This document shows positions 1 to 13,026 of a stretch of DNA of 64,000 nt, one piece after another (the first letter of the stretch is position 1; each line of letters starts with the position of its first letter). Both the position numbers and the translations under genes were made by a program. The notes beneath the pieces are model-generated. The model did no database searches, had not been told where the DNA came from, and saw nothing but the letters and a program-made list of their open reading frames with translations. Source of the DNA: Brienomyrus brachyistius (lineage: Eukaryota; Chordata; Actinopteri; Osteoglossiformes; Mormyridae); assembly GCF_023856365.1 (NCBI RefSeq), contig NC_064539.1:30740118-30804117 (forward strand), written 5' to 3'.

Positions 1-1543
1 GAAATGACCCTCAGTACCATGTGCTGTGCCGTCCGTGACACTAAATAATACAGACTAGTGGTAATGCAGATGAGTTCCTTTACCAGGAACCGTTAATTAA
101 GGTATCAGGAATAAACACACATACTGACCGTCAGTCCTAGGAAAACGCCTGATGTAAGGATACTGTCTCACATAATTCCCATATAACACATTCCCCTTAT
201 CAAGATGAAAGTTCCTGTTATTAGGGTAGCGAGACACTTAACTCTTATACGGTCCAAATACAAAACAGGATGTCCTCTACATTAGAAAGGAGTTACAGTA
301 GCATTTACTCAGCCCCTGAAAAACAATCGAAACAAAACTGACATTGTACATGAACAGAAATGCCACACTCTTGTGTTTGCTGTCGTCTCAGTGAATGTTG
401 CATCTCTTTGATTAAAACAGGTAATTTCATCTGTCATGTTGTCCGTCTCTGGGGGGGGTGGGGGGGGTTAAGGTTAGGGTTTGTATGTTAGTTATGGGAT
501 GCAGATTCCAACTTTAGCCTTTGTGTTTCCTTTCTCTGTCATTTGGGTTCAACTTTAGCCCCTTTGTCGTATTACCTCGTATTTTTGTCCCTGTTTGCCT
601 TCCAGCAAAACTTTTTTCCTCTTTTTTCATTTGAAGGGCATCAGATATGGTTGTTCTGACCATCCCATTAAACGACGCGTCTGCCGGTGACAGGCTGTTC
701 TTCAGGGGAACACAAAGATAAGGATCTCTTTGATAGTACTGCTCTCCTGATAAGTAGCCTGACTACTTTCACCCTTTTCTCCACTAACCCGTTTGACCGT
801 GGGTCGTTTGGACTTCAGATAACATGCTCTAACCCTTATTGCTATGCGGAAGCTCTAAACTCGGCACAGTCGAGCTGGGGATCCTTTGGCTGACCTTATA
901 ACTGAAGTTACGCCGTGCCACGCTAGGACTGAATTTATTCGGCTTACGATCTGAGATTCTGTGGTTTCTTGTACCACGGCTATTTCAGGAAAATGTGAGC
1001 AGAAATCAAGTGCCACTGTGGTCGCTTTTACTTTGACAGACATCACATTTAGCTTCGTTATTAAGAAGCTACATCATCTTTCTCTCGGTTCGGTCTCACC
1101 TTTCCTCTCCCACCTGACTCTGTGACTGACTGATAGCGTGGAGTCGTACTTGTGAGTCAGGAGCAGAAACAGCAGGCAAGAGAAAGGGATCAAAGTATCA
1201 AGTTTGGGAAAACTTCAAAGCTGCTTGTAATAACTGATTTTAACAATGTTGGAATTTTACAGACTGAAAGAGTGAAACGGTAAAAAATATTTCAACAGGT
1301 TACAGTGTTAGACACACAGCTACACATCAGCTCATGTAATGACTGAAAAGTCGAATCAGACGACGCGATGGGCAACATAAACATTTAACATAAACAATTG
1401 TGCAAATTCCATATACTGATTTCATGGGAAAATCTCAAAAATTTTTTACATTTTTTTTTTTTTTTTTTTTAATCATAGGATTAGATTTGTAAATTCATAC
1501 AGGAGAGAATGTGGGGCTCTGCACCTTGTCCATTTACATCTTC
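1..1543. other. 3' flank of noc4l, no gene seen
   Basis: No ORF here looks like a protein and no RNA gene was recognised. A run of about 20 T lies at 1451-1470. It is followed on the minus strand by a variant polyadenylation signal, ATTAAA (1468-1473), which is a plausible 3' end for noc4l about 75 bases after its stop. A canonical AATAAA on the minus strand at 934-939 is a more distal alternative. A short G-run is present near 450-470. Confidence 0.5.
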
Positions 1544-4500
1544 TCACTCCAAGGAAAAAAAAACACCCAGAACCTTCCCAGTTCCCTCCAGCAGCTGTGA
1601 GACTCCTTCATACTCCAGGGCTACTGGCTGTTTCTGCAGCTGCTGCAGATCCCGTTCAAAGAGCTGTGAGGAGAGAGGCAGTGTCTCACACACGCACTGA
1701 ACCCCACAGTACAGGTACACCAGTATCAAGCCAACCAACTAGGACTAGCGAGCTGCTCGTCTTCACTCATAGCTAGAGAACAGGGCAAATGGAAAGTAAG
1801 AAACAGGTGCGTGACAGCGATCACCTCATACGTCGAGAACTCGAGAAGCTCGCTGATGTCGTCCTCCTGCTCTGAAAGAGGCCTGTTGATCAGCGTGGCA
1901 GCTTTGGACACGTCGGGGTGGTAGTGTTTCTGCAGGGTCTGAGTCAGAGAAGATGGGTGAGCACAGGATTAAAGGGTCGGCGGCCTCCACTGACGACACG
2001 CACATACCTGCAGCTCCCACAGGCTGCTGTCGAGGGCATGACAGAGGGCGGGGTCCTCCTCCTCCATCAGGTAAGGGTCATCACAGGGCACTAAGCAAAA
2101 AGAATCCCAGAGGTCTTCTACCAAACACATCAACTAAGTAACGAAGTAAATTCCATGGTACAAGCACCCCTGAACCCACCCAGTAAACCCACCCCTGCCC
2201 GACTCCTACCAACCAGGGCAATTCCAGAGTGGCATAGAGTCCAGCCTTCTCCATGGGGGGCACTGAAGTGAACCCAACTACATACAGCATCTCGCTACGT
2301 CCCACAGCAGCTCCTGTTCCGTTCCATCTCCCCCAAGCCAGATTCGGCAGCTGAGGCTCAGCCCACCAAGAGCTCGGCCTTAGACTGCTGCTCGATCAGC
2401 GTCACACCAGCCGCTATGAGCTCACAGCGGTGCTGTGCTGAGCCCAAAGCAGAAACTCTACATAACCTAACATGGCCCAGATCCTTTCTTTCCTACATTT
2501 CATAAACGTTGTGAATATAGTTTACCAAATAAAATTCAGAACAATAAACGAATTAATAATTTTGATCAAGGGGAAGATTTACTATTAGGAGCATCCGGTC
2601 GGTGAATCAAGACCCGACAGGCAGGGTGACGCCGAATCAGGTTGTAGATGAAGGGCAGGATCATGAGCAGGGCAGCAGGGGGCGCTGTTAGTGCCAGTCG
2701 TGACAACCGCTTGGCAAATGCTGCAACCAGGTAGACGGGTAGATGGCTGCGGATAAACAAACGACGAGAGGGAAGTGGCTTCGGTGATCTTGTAGTGGCA
2801 CAAGGGTGATGTCGGGCTAAACAATATCACATCGCAATGCCCTCGAGATTATATGCTGCATGCACAATAATCACCAAGGCTGTACATGACGGGTGAAACG
2901 TTTGGCCAGACGGCTTTTAATCTGTATAAATTCGGCACATCCTTATGTTTATTAAATTTGGTTAGCGGAGCGCACCGCATGCTACCGTTCTGGTGCATCA
3001 TGAATCCCCAACCTGCATGGACAAAAAGGCCTAGTGATTATTGCAACTGCGCCATATAATCAGGAGTGCATCGCGATGCGATACTGCGCAGCCCTGCGGT
3101 GAAGCACGAATCAGTACTCAGGAAGTTAGCACTCCCTCTACGTTGCGGAGTCATGCTTCTGTTACAAACTGCAAAGGGAACTTGTGTTAGAACAGGGCGG
3201 ACAGGACTGACCTGGAGGAGAGGAAGAGGTCGGCCAGGTGGAAGAATCGCGCTCTGTATTTTACGTGAAACACCGACGAGTCTAGGAGGCTGTACAGCTT
3301 CTTATAAAAATCCGGATAGTCTCTAGCAGGACACAAAAGAGAAGAAAACAATCGGACATGCAGGGGGACTCGCACAAGCCTGGCTGAAGGGTTACAGCAG
3401 CAGGAGACACAGTATGAACGCAAAATCCCAGACTCACAGGTTGTGCTGGTGGATCAGCACAAAAAGTCCATTCAGTGCCAGAAGACTGATGGCACCCCCT
3501 GGAGGACAAAGAGAGAAAAGCATGCACATAAATAATAGCCCAGCATAGACCAGACAAGAATCATCCAGCCGGACATTTTAACAGCGAATTCAGTTTATTC
3601 AAGGGTAGCCACTATGCAACCATTCATTCAAGTGTCTGTAAAAATCCACACACCCAAATTAATCAAACAGCACAAATAAACTGCTTTTCAAGTTCATAAG
3701 TGCCCAGGAATGGGAGGTGGGGAGGCACCTCCAACTGACCAATGTCATAAGCCGCGGTGAGGAAGTCTATCATGAGGGTTGGCTGGCTCAGGTGGGGGAG
3801 GATGGACTCATGGAGGACCACCAGGATCTTCTTATACATGTTACTGGGTAGCTGGGAGGAGGCAGAGTGAACATTCAAGATCACGAACAGGAGCTTCTTT
3901 GGAAAATAGCAGCGCTGCAGATATTCATACCTTGTGCTTGAGGAATCCCAGCCACATCCTCTCAAAGACCCGCTTGTGGTCCTGACAGAGTGGGTACAAA
4001 ATAAAACATACTGACAATCAGAAGGTGACCAAAGAATGACCTTTACATATGCATCCATTTCATAGTGTTTATCATTTAGTTATTCATTCATTCAGGACTG
4101 TTTGCCAGCTATCACGATAAAGCCCCCCAGCACAAACCGGAGAGATAAACCCCAAGCTACAGAGCTAAAGAATTACCTTGAGTTTTGCTGGTTTCCAGTC
4201 TCCTCGATCACCTACAGACAGACACAGAGGCACAGTCTATACCCAGTGGACACAAGACTGACCAGCATGTGCTCCAATGTGCACCAATCAGAGGGCCAGA
4301 CCAGCATGTGCTCCAATGTGCACCAATCAGAGGGCCAGACCGGCATGTGCTCCAATGTGCACCAATCAAAGGGCCAGACCAGCATGTGCTCCAATACGTA
4401 ATAATCAGAGGGTCTCACTGACCGTCCATCTGGATCAGGAAGTTGGTGAGCTCAGACTCCTGGTTCGGCATGTTGATGTTGGAGAGCAAAGCGAATACGT

Positions 4501-6725
4501 TGTTTTGGTAGATGGGATGAAGAGCCTGTGAGCCAGATGGACAAAATAGTAGCCATGTGTAAATACCATACAGATACCCACAGCACAATGTGAAAGAGGC
4601 ACCTGACCGCATACCAAAGAGGGAGGACAGACACACAATGCAGGCCAAGGCCATTCTGCAGGACATCACATGCGGTCCTTTAACATAACAGGAACCGTAG
4701 GAACAAACTTCTGAGACAACAGGATCATCCAGAATGGCCCAGCTGAATAACGATATCGTTAACGATAGGTTAACGATAACCCTAATTCCAGCCTAAAGGG
4801 AGAAGGGCATTACCCCCTTGGTCCGGGCCATGACCCGGCCCACGCTGTCGCTGACCAGGCCCATAACATAATACCGCACGTCGTCCATCTCCAGGAACTC
4901 CTGGAACCTGGAGATGAGCAGAGCCATGTCCTCTTTCTCTGAAAGAAGCCCGCACACCACAGCCTGCACACAGAGAAAAACAACATCTGTCAATCATACT
5001 GAAAAGGCATCCACACCCTGCAAAGGATTGTGGTACCATCTCACAGCAGGGCGAATGGTCCACAGACCTGGGGGCGCAGAAGCAGCAAAGCTGCAACTTA
5101 TCCGTGAAAATGGGGGGAAATAAAAACATAGATGCATTACAATGACAAATACAGACCTTGCTAATCTAATTTGAACCTACCTTCAGCGTCTCCCTGGGGA
5201 AGTTGTAGTGACCGTCCCAGTCCACAGAGCTGAGGGGGCGCTGTCCTTCCGCAGAAACAAACTTCATCAGGGTGCACAGAGCACCCTCCTGCAGGCGATC
5301 ACACACACAGAGTGAGGCTTTGTTCATTTACTCACTCCCATGTCACTCCGTGAATGAAACAAGAACCCTGGAGTGACCGTGCAGATCAACATGCAGGTTC
5401 GGGAAGTCAGATTATAGCTCACATAACCATGCAGGTGCCACTCATGCAGCTACATCCAAAGCGATTCACACTCACGTTAGAATTATCATCCGCCTGTTCT
5501 GTTTAATTGAAATCAATTAGCAAGTTCATAGACAGTTCATAATAGTGTTCCCCATCCACTTGTCCTTAGGGACCCACAGACAATCCACTTTTTTGTATAG
5601 TCCTGGCTCCCAAAACACCCATACCAGCTACTGAAAGTTCCTGATTGGCTGGGAGCTGGGAGAGAGCAAAAATGTGGGCTGTCCGGGGAGACCCAAGTAT
5701 TGTGTTGGGAAACACCGATCTCGGATATGAACTTATAACCCTCTACTGTTAGGTCCAGGTCTTAAAACCACACGCAACCTACTTTTTCATGGAGTTTGCT
5801 ATGTACTCCAGTACAAAAAAAAAATGTTTCCTGAAAGGCAAACCTCACCTTGACCTGGTGGTTCCTGCTAGCCATGAGCTCCAGCAGAAGCTTGACACAG
5901 TCGTTGTACCGATGCCGCATGAAGATGCCGTACTTCTCATCAGCGCTATGCTTTCCTGCCACAGGGAGGAAACACACAGCAGTCAGTGAGCTCTGGTGGA
6001 AGGAGGCAGTCTCATCTACGAATGCTGCCATCATTCGGCTTGTAAAACCAAAATCGCTAAGCAAATCTTACTCTGCTTAGGTCTTGCGCTACCTGGCATG
6101 AAAACAACGGGTTTTGTAACTGACAGGATATTGTAGCCCAACAAAACAGAACACAAATTGCAGGTGACAGACATGTATTAGATGGAGGTTCTCTTCACAC
6201 ACCGGTCAGCAGGCTGTCCTCCTCTGGCAGCGGACCCACAGACAGGTCGCCCCGACCCATGAGCGCGCAAAATATCCGGCTGCAGGCTCCAATCGCGCAG
6301 ATAACATCTCTGTCTTTCTCTGCCTGGAGAAGAGACAAGCATCCCCTTAAACTAAAGACACGCGTAGGGCAAATACTCATTTGCTGATCTGAAAGGAAGC
6401 TGTTTTAATCGTTATCACCCATCCATTAAAAAAACATTGTATTTTCGTTTGAGTGTAAACAGAAATAACTGCTCTGTAACACGCAGAAAAGCAACTTCCG
6501 TGGTTGATAATTCTATTAACCTGCAATAAAGATTATCTATTCCGGTCGACACAAGGAGGACGTGCAACTACTCACCTGTAAATGCTCAAAAATGTCGAAG
6601 ATGTCATTGGCACATTTACGACTCTGAATAATAAGATCAGCTTTACTATTAATGCCGGTTTTAGTTGTGTTTTTGGAATCCTTTGATTTGTCTGAAGTCA
6701 CGTTGCTACTCTTAGGCGGCGCCAT
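1544..6725 (-). CDS. noc4l: Nucleolar complex protein 4 homolog (NOC4L), 15 exons
   Basis: Noc4-family protein of the 40S ribosome assembly pathway; in yeast Noc4 works with Nop14 in the nucleolus on 18S rRNA maturation. Exons read on the minus strand: 6725-6576, 6323-6203, 5955-5849, 5288-5181, 4963-4814, 4525-4423, 4211-4177, 3981-3931, 3851-3740, 3498-3438, 3322-3212, 2746-2583, 2090-2008, 1938-1825, 1663-1544. Every junction has AG acceptor and GT donor, and the phases agree, giving 529 aa against 516 in human. Landmarks shared with mammalian NOC4L include PTLMIDFLTAA, YPDFYKKLYSLLD, FHVKYRARFFHLADLFLSS and RRHPACRVLIHRP, all in the CBF/Mak21-type C-terminal half, and HYHPDVSKAA near the end. 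The start is the first ATG in a long open exon. The N-terminus is rich in Ser/Lys and poorly conserved. The splice at exon 12/13 (AAT A / TG) is the least certain. A noc4l-ddx51 head-to-head arrangement, common in vertebrates, is not seen here. Confidence 0.96.
4263..4418. repeat. 39-bp minisatellite, four copies
   Basis: Four tandem copies start at 4263, 4302, 4341 and 4380. The first three are almost identical and the fourth is diverged in its middle. The array lies in noc4l intron 6 and ends five bases from the exon 6 splice donor at 4423. A single related unit occurs at 11683-11721. The period is a multiple of three, which is why all frames stay open across it; I do not treat those ORFs as genes. 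Confidence 0.9.
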
Positions 6726-8586
6726 ATTTTATCGACACGCCGCACTCGCCAGCCAATAACTATTACACGGGCTCGAAGGGCAGTCACAGCACCACCTGGT
6801 GCCCGGAGGCCGCATGCCACGCTGGCGGATTTCATTGGGATAGGGTCCGGAATGCTTGATGCCGTCATACTGAAGGCGTAAAGACGACTAGTACCAGTAT
6901 TATCACAAAAACATAATACACTCCTGATTTTTATCATCAGCATGAACAGCAGGCAAGATTCCACAACGAACATTTAAACAGAAAAAAGGAAGATTTCAGA
7001 GGCACATATACAGCTACGGAAAAAATAAAGAAGCACTTTATATTTTTAGATCCCGGTTTGGCTGGAAGGCTACACTGAGCAGCAGGTTGCTTCCAGGATC
7101 AAAATTTCTAAGACGGCAGTAAACAAGAACAAAGTGAAGCAGAAGACACTGGGAACAACCAGAAACCAGTCAGGTAGAGGGCAGAAGTGACTTTATAATG
7201 GCAGAGATGACCGTTAACTTATCTGACAGTTTCTCATAAATCAGAGGATGACATCAAGTGACCTTCGAAAGGAATGGAAAACATTACATGCAGGTGTGAG
7301 GTGCCCTGCTGGGACAGTGTGTATCAGGCTCTGAGAAGCAGGACTGAAGTCCCATAAAGCAAGGAAGAAGCCCTTCATTAATGAAAAAAATATTATTACA
7401 CAATAATTGTATTATTCACAAATACATGCCCATAAATTGAGAAATGAATGAAACAAAACAATTCCGTGGCTGTATATTGTACAAGGATTTGTGTGCTAAT
7501 CCCTTCAGTGACAGGAACACAGCTCCTTATAAAGAGGGATGGATGTTCCGTGTTTATTAACAGCGCACTGCCAGATGCAACAAGCAGCCACACAAACAAA
7601 GGAAGTCCACAAGTTACAGAGCACTGACCATCAGGACTCTGAGCCTGGTGGACCGTGCAGGAACCACAACAGTGCACTCACTTCTGTGTCCTGGCTGCCG
7701 CAGGGCAGATAAAACCAGCGACGGCGTTTCCCCAGAGTCTTTGCTGCTCCGACGCGCCCCCCCCTTCGCATCATGCACTGCAGCAGGACCACAGCAGCTG
7801 CAGGGCACCACTGCGGTACCTCCGGAATCGGCCACCTGCAGCCGCTGGAGACTGATCGCCTCCAGCTCCTTACTGCCCATGTTCTCCTGTGGTGACTCAG
7901 GGGACGGACGTCCTCCAGCCAGTGACCCGACGTCCTCCAGCCAGTGACCCAGCTTTGTTGGGGTTGCAGAAGCTCAGCCATCAGGTGAGGGACGCAGAGG
8001 GAGGGACGTCAGTGCACAGCTGGAAGTGCTGTCCATAGCGGGAAAGACGTGGCAGAAAAACAGAATGACGTGATTATGGATGCAAGCTAAATGTATGTGA
8101 GCCACACACTGTTCTGTTTAGAGTTATTTTTTGTTTGTGCGCACTAGAGGGCTGAACTGTATTCTGCTGCAAAGAGATAATCCCATCGATGCACAAAATG
8201 AAACCCACCTTTGTTTTACTAACCGTTCGGACCTTGATATGATAGAAGAACTAATTACCAAGAAAGCTAAGCAGAGTCACAAAGGCCTAGATAGAACATT
8301 CTGCAAAGCTTAGTGCAGCTGTCTAGTGACTCTCGAAAGCCAAATAAAGATCGCGAGAAATAGTTCCTCAGTGCTCACTGCTTGCACACCTTGCTGATGT
8401 GCTAGTGTGCTCTGCTCCAGCAGTAAAGGGGAGATGGCGCGTAGAGCCGAGATGTGGCAGTTTTTCTTTACCAAGCAGAAAAACAATATTCTCTTCATAT
8501 AAGAACCAAAGTCTCCATCTAAAATTTCTAGAAGTACTTGCAGAAATCCAGGATAGTCCAAGATGACTGACCTGCTGGCGTCCAGG
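6726..8586. other. noc4l promoter side and nfkbil1 3' UTR
   Basis: No protein-coding exon was found. The 6726-6850 stretch directly upstream of the noc4l start is GC-rich and should hold its promoter. On the minus strand an AATAAA at 7553-7558 is a reasonable polyadenylation site for nfkbil1, implying a 3' UTR of about 1 kb. Several short open frames at 7600-7980 overlap on both strands and match nothing I know. Confidence 0.4.
7553..7558 (-). terminator. Candidate polyadenylation signal of nfkbil1
   Basis: AATAAA on the minus strand, 1.03 kb after the nfkbil1 stop codon. It is the first canonical signal I found downstream of that gene, but no transcript data support it. Confidence 0.4.
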
Positions 8587-9459
8587 TCACCTGACGCTCT
8601 GTGCCAGCCGATTGAGCTCCTGCGACAGCGCAGTGACCGTGTCCAGTATTCGCTGTCGCTCAGCCTCCCGCAGCCGGCCGCCGCAGCGCTGGCTGAACTT
8701 GTCAGGATGCCAGAGGGCCTGCTGGCGGCGCAGCAGCCGGCGGAAGGCGGCGGGGTCACTGCGCTCGGCGCCGTGCACCAGCACCGCAACCATGTCTGAC
8801 ACGGAGCCGTGGGGCAGAGGCCAGGGGATGTCAGCATAACCCAGCTCCTCCTGGGCGTCGCTCCCCAATGCCTCCGCACAGCGCTCCTCATACCGCTGCC
8901 TCTTCCCCCGCAGCACCTCCTCGGTCTTGCGTGCCGCCCGCTCCACATACTCGGCATGCTCGCGCTCCAGCCGTGCCTGCAGCTCCCTCCCCGCCTCCGC
9001 GTTCTCCGGCCGCCTCCTCCGCCTCACTGTCTGCTCCTTCGATTCCATTCGCCGCTGGGCTTCGGCTCTCCGCTTGCCATGATATTCCTGCCAGATCCGG
9101 TCTGCCCACTGTCCAAAATCCTCAGAGTCACCGTCTCTGAGAGAGTCATCTGCATCAAACAAATTGTTCACATAAATAGATTTTCTGCTCCACATTTGTA
9201 TGAAACAGTATTTTAATAATAACACTGTATCATGTTGTGCTGAAAATTACCATCATAATGCCCATAAGTCTCAAAAAACTCATCTTGACATTCGCCAAGT
9301 AACTTCTCCCTCCATTGAGATTCTGAGTCCAATTTAGCTTGACTGCTCCCCTCTTGTGGTAGATCATGCAACTGCAACAAAACATTACAGAATTTCTACA
9401 CATTTGAAAGCCTACAGTTCTGTTTGCGGTCTGTCAGTACATTTCCACAGCTCTCAGGC

Positions 9460-9493
<34 letters not shown>

Positions 9494-10792
9494 GCGCACA
9501 CACGCGCACGCGCACACACGCGCACACACACACGCACGCACACACACACGCACACACACACACACGCACACACACACGCACACACACACACCTGCTCTGC
9601 CTTCATCCTCCCCAGCAGATCCTGTGGTGTGACTCCAGCACAGTTTGGCATATCCATAGCAAAAGGGCAATACTTTTGCAGTGGAATCACAAGGTCGTTG
9701 TAGGCTATAGGAGAAGAGATTTGATATAATAATTAAGTTTGCACACCGGACAACATTTCTGACAAATGAGTTAACTTGTTGTTCGAATCCTGCCTCCACT
9801 GCGTGATGTTGAATTTTCTGATACAGAAGTTTCCTTAGATCAGGGGTGGCCGATCTTATCCCCAAAGGGCCGGTGTGTGTGCAGGTTTTTGCTGCAACTC
9901 CCTAATTAGATTACTAATTAGAGGACTGATTGGCTGAAGAGTCCTCACACCTAAAGGTTATCCCAAAAACCTGCATACACACCAGCCCTTTAAGGATAAG
10001 ATTAGCCACTCCTGCCTTAGATAGTCCACAGTAATGCAGTTAGACTAATGGGCCTTTGCAAACTGCCCTTCATGTGTCCCCAGTGTACCCATGCCCTGTG
10101 CAGGACTCCAGGAGCCTTTATAACAAACCTGGATTTCTTGTTTAACCAGAAAACTGGAGTACCTTAAATCAAACAAGTTACCCGGCTAAACAAAAATTCC
10201 AGTTTTATGATCCTGAGCACCCATGACCAAGATAAATTGTAGGAAGATGTGCATTGGTTAGGTTCTGCATAAACCTCAACCCTTCATGCAATTATCAGTA
10301 ATTACGGGTGTGATTCCTTCCATTATTCTCCAATTAAATGCTACTCCTACGTTAGTTTTCGGTTTTGTGTTATGATACAAAGACATGTGATTTGTGTGGA
10401 TTGCTGTATCTCAACTGCCTTTGGTATGTCCAGAGCAGGCTCTCTGCAAATGTGCATTGGAGAAGCTGTTGTAGCAAAATGAATTAAATCAGTTTTTGCC
10501 TGAACTACGTGTCATTACCCGTCTGGCCATGTTTGAGAGCCATGCTGGCCGCGATGTGCAGAGCCGTGTTCCCCCGCCGGTCCCTCTGCAGCGCGTCCGC
10601 GCCTCTCTTCAGTAGCAGTCTGAGCACCGCATCATTCCTCAGCCCACAGGCGAGGTGGAGGGGGCTCCTACGCTTCCTGCCATGTTGGAAATTCAGCTCC
10701 GTGTCCGGATGCTTCCGAAGGTAGGACTTCAGCTTCAGCAGGCTGCCCTCCTCCACGTATCGCAGGATACGTTTTTGCTTTGAGGACACCAT
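8587..10792 (-). CDS. nfkbil1: NF-kappa-B inhibitor-like protein 1, 4 exons
   Basis: Ankyrin-repeat nuclear protein; the mammalian homologue lies in the MHC class III region and is linked to control of NF-kappa-B and of pre-mRNA splicing. Exons: 10792-10519, 9704-9592, 9371-9251, 9149-8587; junction phases agree and give 356 aa (human 381). Exon 1 carries two ankyrin-type motifs ([12 protein letters not shown] about residue 43 and NTALHIAAS about 75). Exon 2 carries [20 protein letters not shown]. Exon 4 has a long Glu/Arg-rich coiled-coil-like stretch and then the family's C-terminal signature ([34 protein letters not shown]). The HPD tripeptide in the last block resembles the J-domain loop. 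An upstream in-frame TTG is not used; the first true ATG is at 10792. Intron 2 starts directly with a long GT repeat. Confidence 0.95.
9462..9590. repeat. (CA)n microsatellite with CG interruptions
   Basis: About 129 bases of CA dinucleotides interrupted by CGCG and CACG steps. On the minus strand it is (GT)n and begins at the first base of nfkbil1 intron 2, so the splice donor itself is the first GT of the array. Open frames across it on both strands are repeat artefacts. Confidence 0.95.
9841..10014. mobile_element. hAT-type fold-back MITE, 174 bp
   Basis: The ends are imperfect inverted repeats running for most of the length (CAGGGGTGGCCGATCTTATC at the left against the reverse complement of the right end). 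It is flanked by a perfect 8-bp target duplication, CCTTAGAT at 9833-9840 and 10015-10022. An 8-bp duplication with CAG-type ends fits the hAT superfamily. It has no coding capacity and sits in nfkbil1 intron 1. Confidence 0.9.
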
Positions 10793-12260
10793 AGCTGGAT
10801 GCAAGGACTCTAAAACACCGAAAAGTTGTATTTTTAAAGCATTCTAGATGGAATGGTATAAATTTGCTGTAAGATCTCTGAGCGTGAAAGTCTGAAATCG
10901 TGAGTGTCACGCCAGATTCCTGATGTAGGATTATAATTTTCCTATCAAACAGATCTAAATAAACCACTGGACCGATGTCCCGATAGGCAGTACTTCTGGT
11001 CAATTGCTAGTTGTCCAAGAATTTTACAGCACTGTCATGACAACCCTACCGTCTTGTCTTTATTCTTAATTCGAAATGTTCATCAGTCGGTTACTTCCAC
11101 TTACCCCATATGTTTGTAAACCGTATAGTTTAAACAAAATAATATTCCTCAAATCTCAATTAATACTGCACATACGTCCCTGTAAGTAAGAAGCCAGTTT
11201 TTTCTACAAAGTAAAACGTTTTTCTTCCCAAACTCTTGATTGATTGTTATTTTCCAGCATCAGCACGAATGTGGTGCAGCCAGAAAATGCATCCGGAGGG
11301 AAATTGCTTGTTTTGCTTTTTCGGTTCTCCCCCGAATACCATTGCTTTTACTATTTCTAAGAGTCTTTCAAAACTAAATAAAATTGTCATGTATGTTTAT
11401 TATATTTAGCGTGTATTTCTGAATGTGTTTTTTTCTTTCCTTCTTTGCTCTATTTATTTATCTGTTTATTATTTTTGTGTACTAGTGATGGGACACTTGA
11501 AGCCGATGCTTCGTGGCATGTATCGAATATGAAGGGCAGCTGCACGTGAAGCCTCGCGGTCTCCGAGAATCACGTGATCGGCGGGAGGTCGGCAAACTAA
11601 GACAGACAGACAGACGGTAATCAAGACGACATTAATAACACAATCAGACGACACATCAGGACAACATGCATAACGGCCAGACCAGCATGTGCTCCTCCGT
11701 GTACCAATTAGAGGGCCAGACCTCTAGAATTGCGTAGAATTTTTTTTATGGAACTCCTGGAATCGTCATATGATATTTGTTACGGAAGTACATTGTGGTA
11801 AAGGGTTGTGGATGTGTGTGTTGTGTTATTATATTCATTAATGCACAACAGAAAGTGAAGTGAAGACCCTGCTCATACGTGCATTGCCGCTGTGCCCATC
11901 CACTTACCCACAGGAAAATTAACGACGGCAGGCTTTCTTGACAGAGATACTGGCAAGCCAGGTGCACCGGATTATATCTCTTAAATTGCATTTTTTATCT
12001 GTAGCCGGTAGGTGTCAGTGTCTGACAGTTCTTTTTCCGCCACCCGATCTCTACATCAGTATCTTGTAGTCTAAATGTTTCTCAACCCAGTTGTCAGGAA
12101 TCCCCACACGCTCGATGTGTTTTCTCCCTACCAAACAGTCTAGCAACCAAAATGTGTGAACTCTGGGTTTGAGAAGTACAGTAGCGTATTACATTCATCT
12201 GATAAAACGGCACTGTTTTTCGAATTCATTAATCGTTATGTATGTCAAATTGCTATATGT
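10793..12260. other. Intergenic, nfkbil1 5' side
   Basis: No gene supported. 10866-10912 shares about 42 bases (core GTGAGTGTCACGCCAGATTC) with 32452-32495 near tbc1d10a, so this is a piece of a dispersed repeat. 11683-11721 is a single copy of the noc4l minisatellite unit. The rest is AT-rich and unremarkable. Confidence 0.4.
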
Positions 12261-12442
12261 ACCAAACTTGCACCAGATTCTCATATTTACCCCTTATTGT
12301 GCTGGAGAAATTGATTTTGGCTGGGCCATAAGGAAAAGATTCTAGCTGGGGGGGGGCATTTTATAGCAAGCCACCCTGCCACAGAAAGCAATTTCTCCAG
12401 CATAAATAAGGGACAAATATCAGTAACTGGTGCAAGTTTAGT
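12261..12442. mobile_element. Fold-back element, probable MITE
   Basis: Arms 12261-12313 and 12389-12442 are imperfect inverted repeats of about 53 bp around a 75-bp loop (left arm reads CTTGCACCAGATTCTCATAT; the right arm gives its reverse complement with a few changes). G-runs flank the arms at 12349-12357 and 12473-12484. No convincing target duplication was found, so the family is not assigned. Confidence 0.6.
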
Positions 12443-12869
12443 GCATGTGGGATTTTCCCAGCCAGATTTAGATGGGGGGGGGGGCATTGATTATCGTTAT
12501 TTACGATAGTATTTTCATTGTTAATAAGCCTCTTTTCCTCCTACCTGCTGGATACACGCACTGACCTATGAATGACACCCTATATTTGATTTGTGAAAAT
12601 ATTCACAATTGAGACGGGTCAAAATGCACCTGCTTGGACTTGTTTATATGTCGAGTGTTTTATTCGTCACTCTTGAGAATAAAAAGGCAAAGTATATATT
12701 GGGAGATATCAGGGTGGGGGGGGTGACGTCAATTCATAAAATGATGAGTAACAAATTATGGCACCGTTTACTGATGTGCACGTTACTGCACTGTAGAGAT
12801 TAATTGAATGGAACCCCGAATCTCCAACTGCAGACTATATTTACTGCGATCATGAACCATCATAAATGT

Positions 12870-13026
12870 TATCTCATTAATTTAGAAAAACAGAAAAATG
12901 TGCATATTACTCGTAAAAACAGGATGATTAGGCCTCTCGTCAATTCAGAAAAACAAAAAAAAATGCTGCTCGTTAAACCTGGATTATTACTCATTAATTC
13001 GGAAAACCATTGGCATTTTTTCAGAT
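12870..13026. repeat. Degenerate tandem repeat, AT-rich
   Basis: Three spaced copies of a short motif of the type ATTCAGAAAAACA, each followed by an A-rich run and ATG or TTG, at about 12880, 12940 and 13000. The copies are diverged. No gene is implied. Confidence 0.4.

Noticed and set aside
9356..9865. Several open frames of 60-143 codons across the CA repeat
   Set aside because: They are His-Thr or Val-Cys runs created by the dinucleotide repeat and overlap on both strands; the true coding sequence here is nfkbil1 exon 2.
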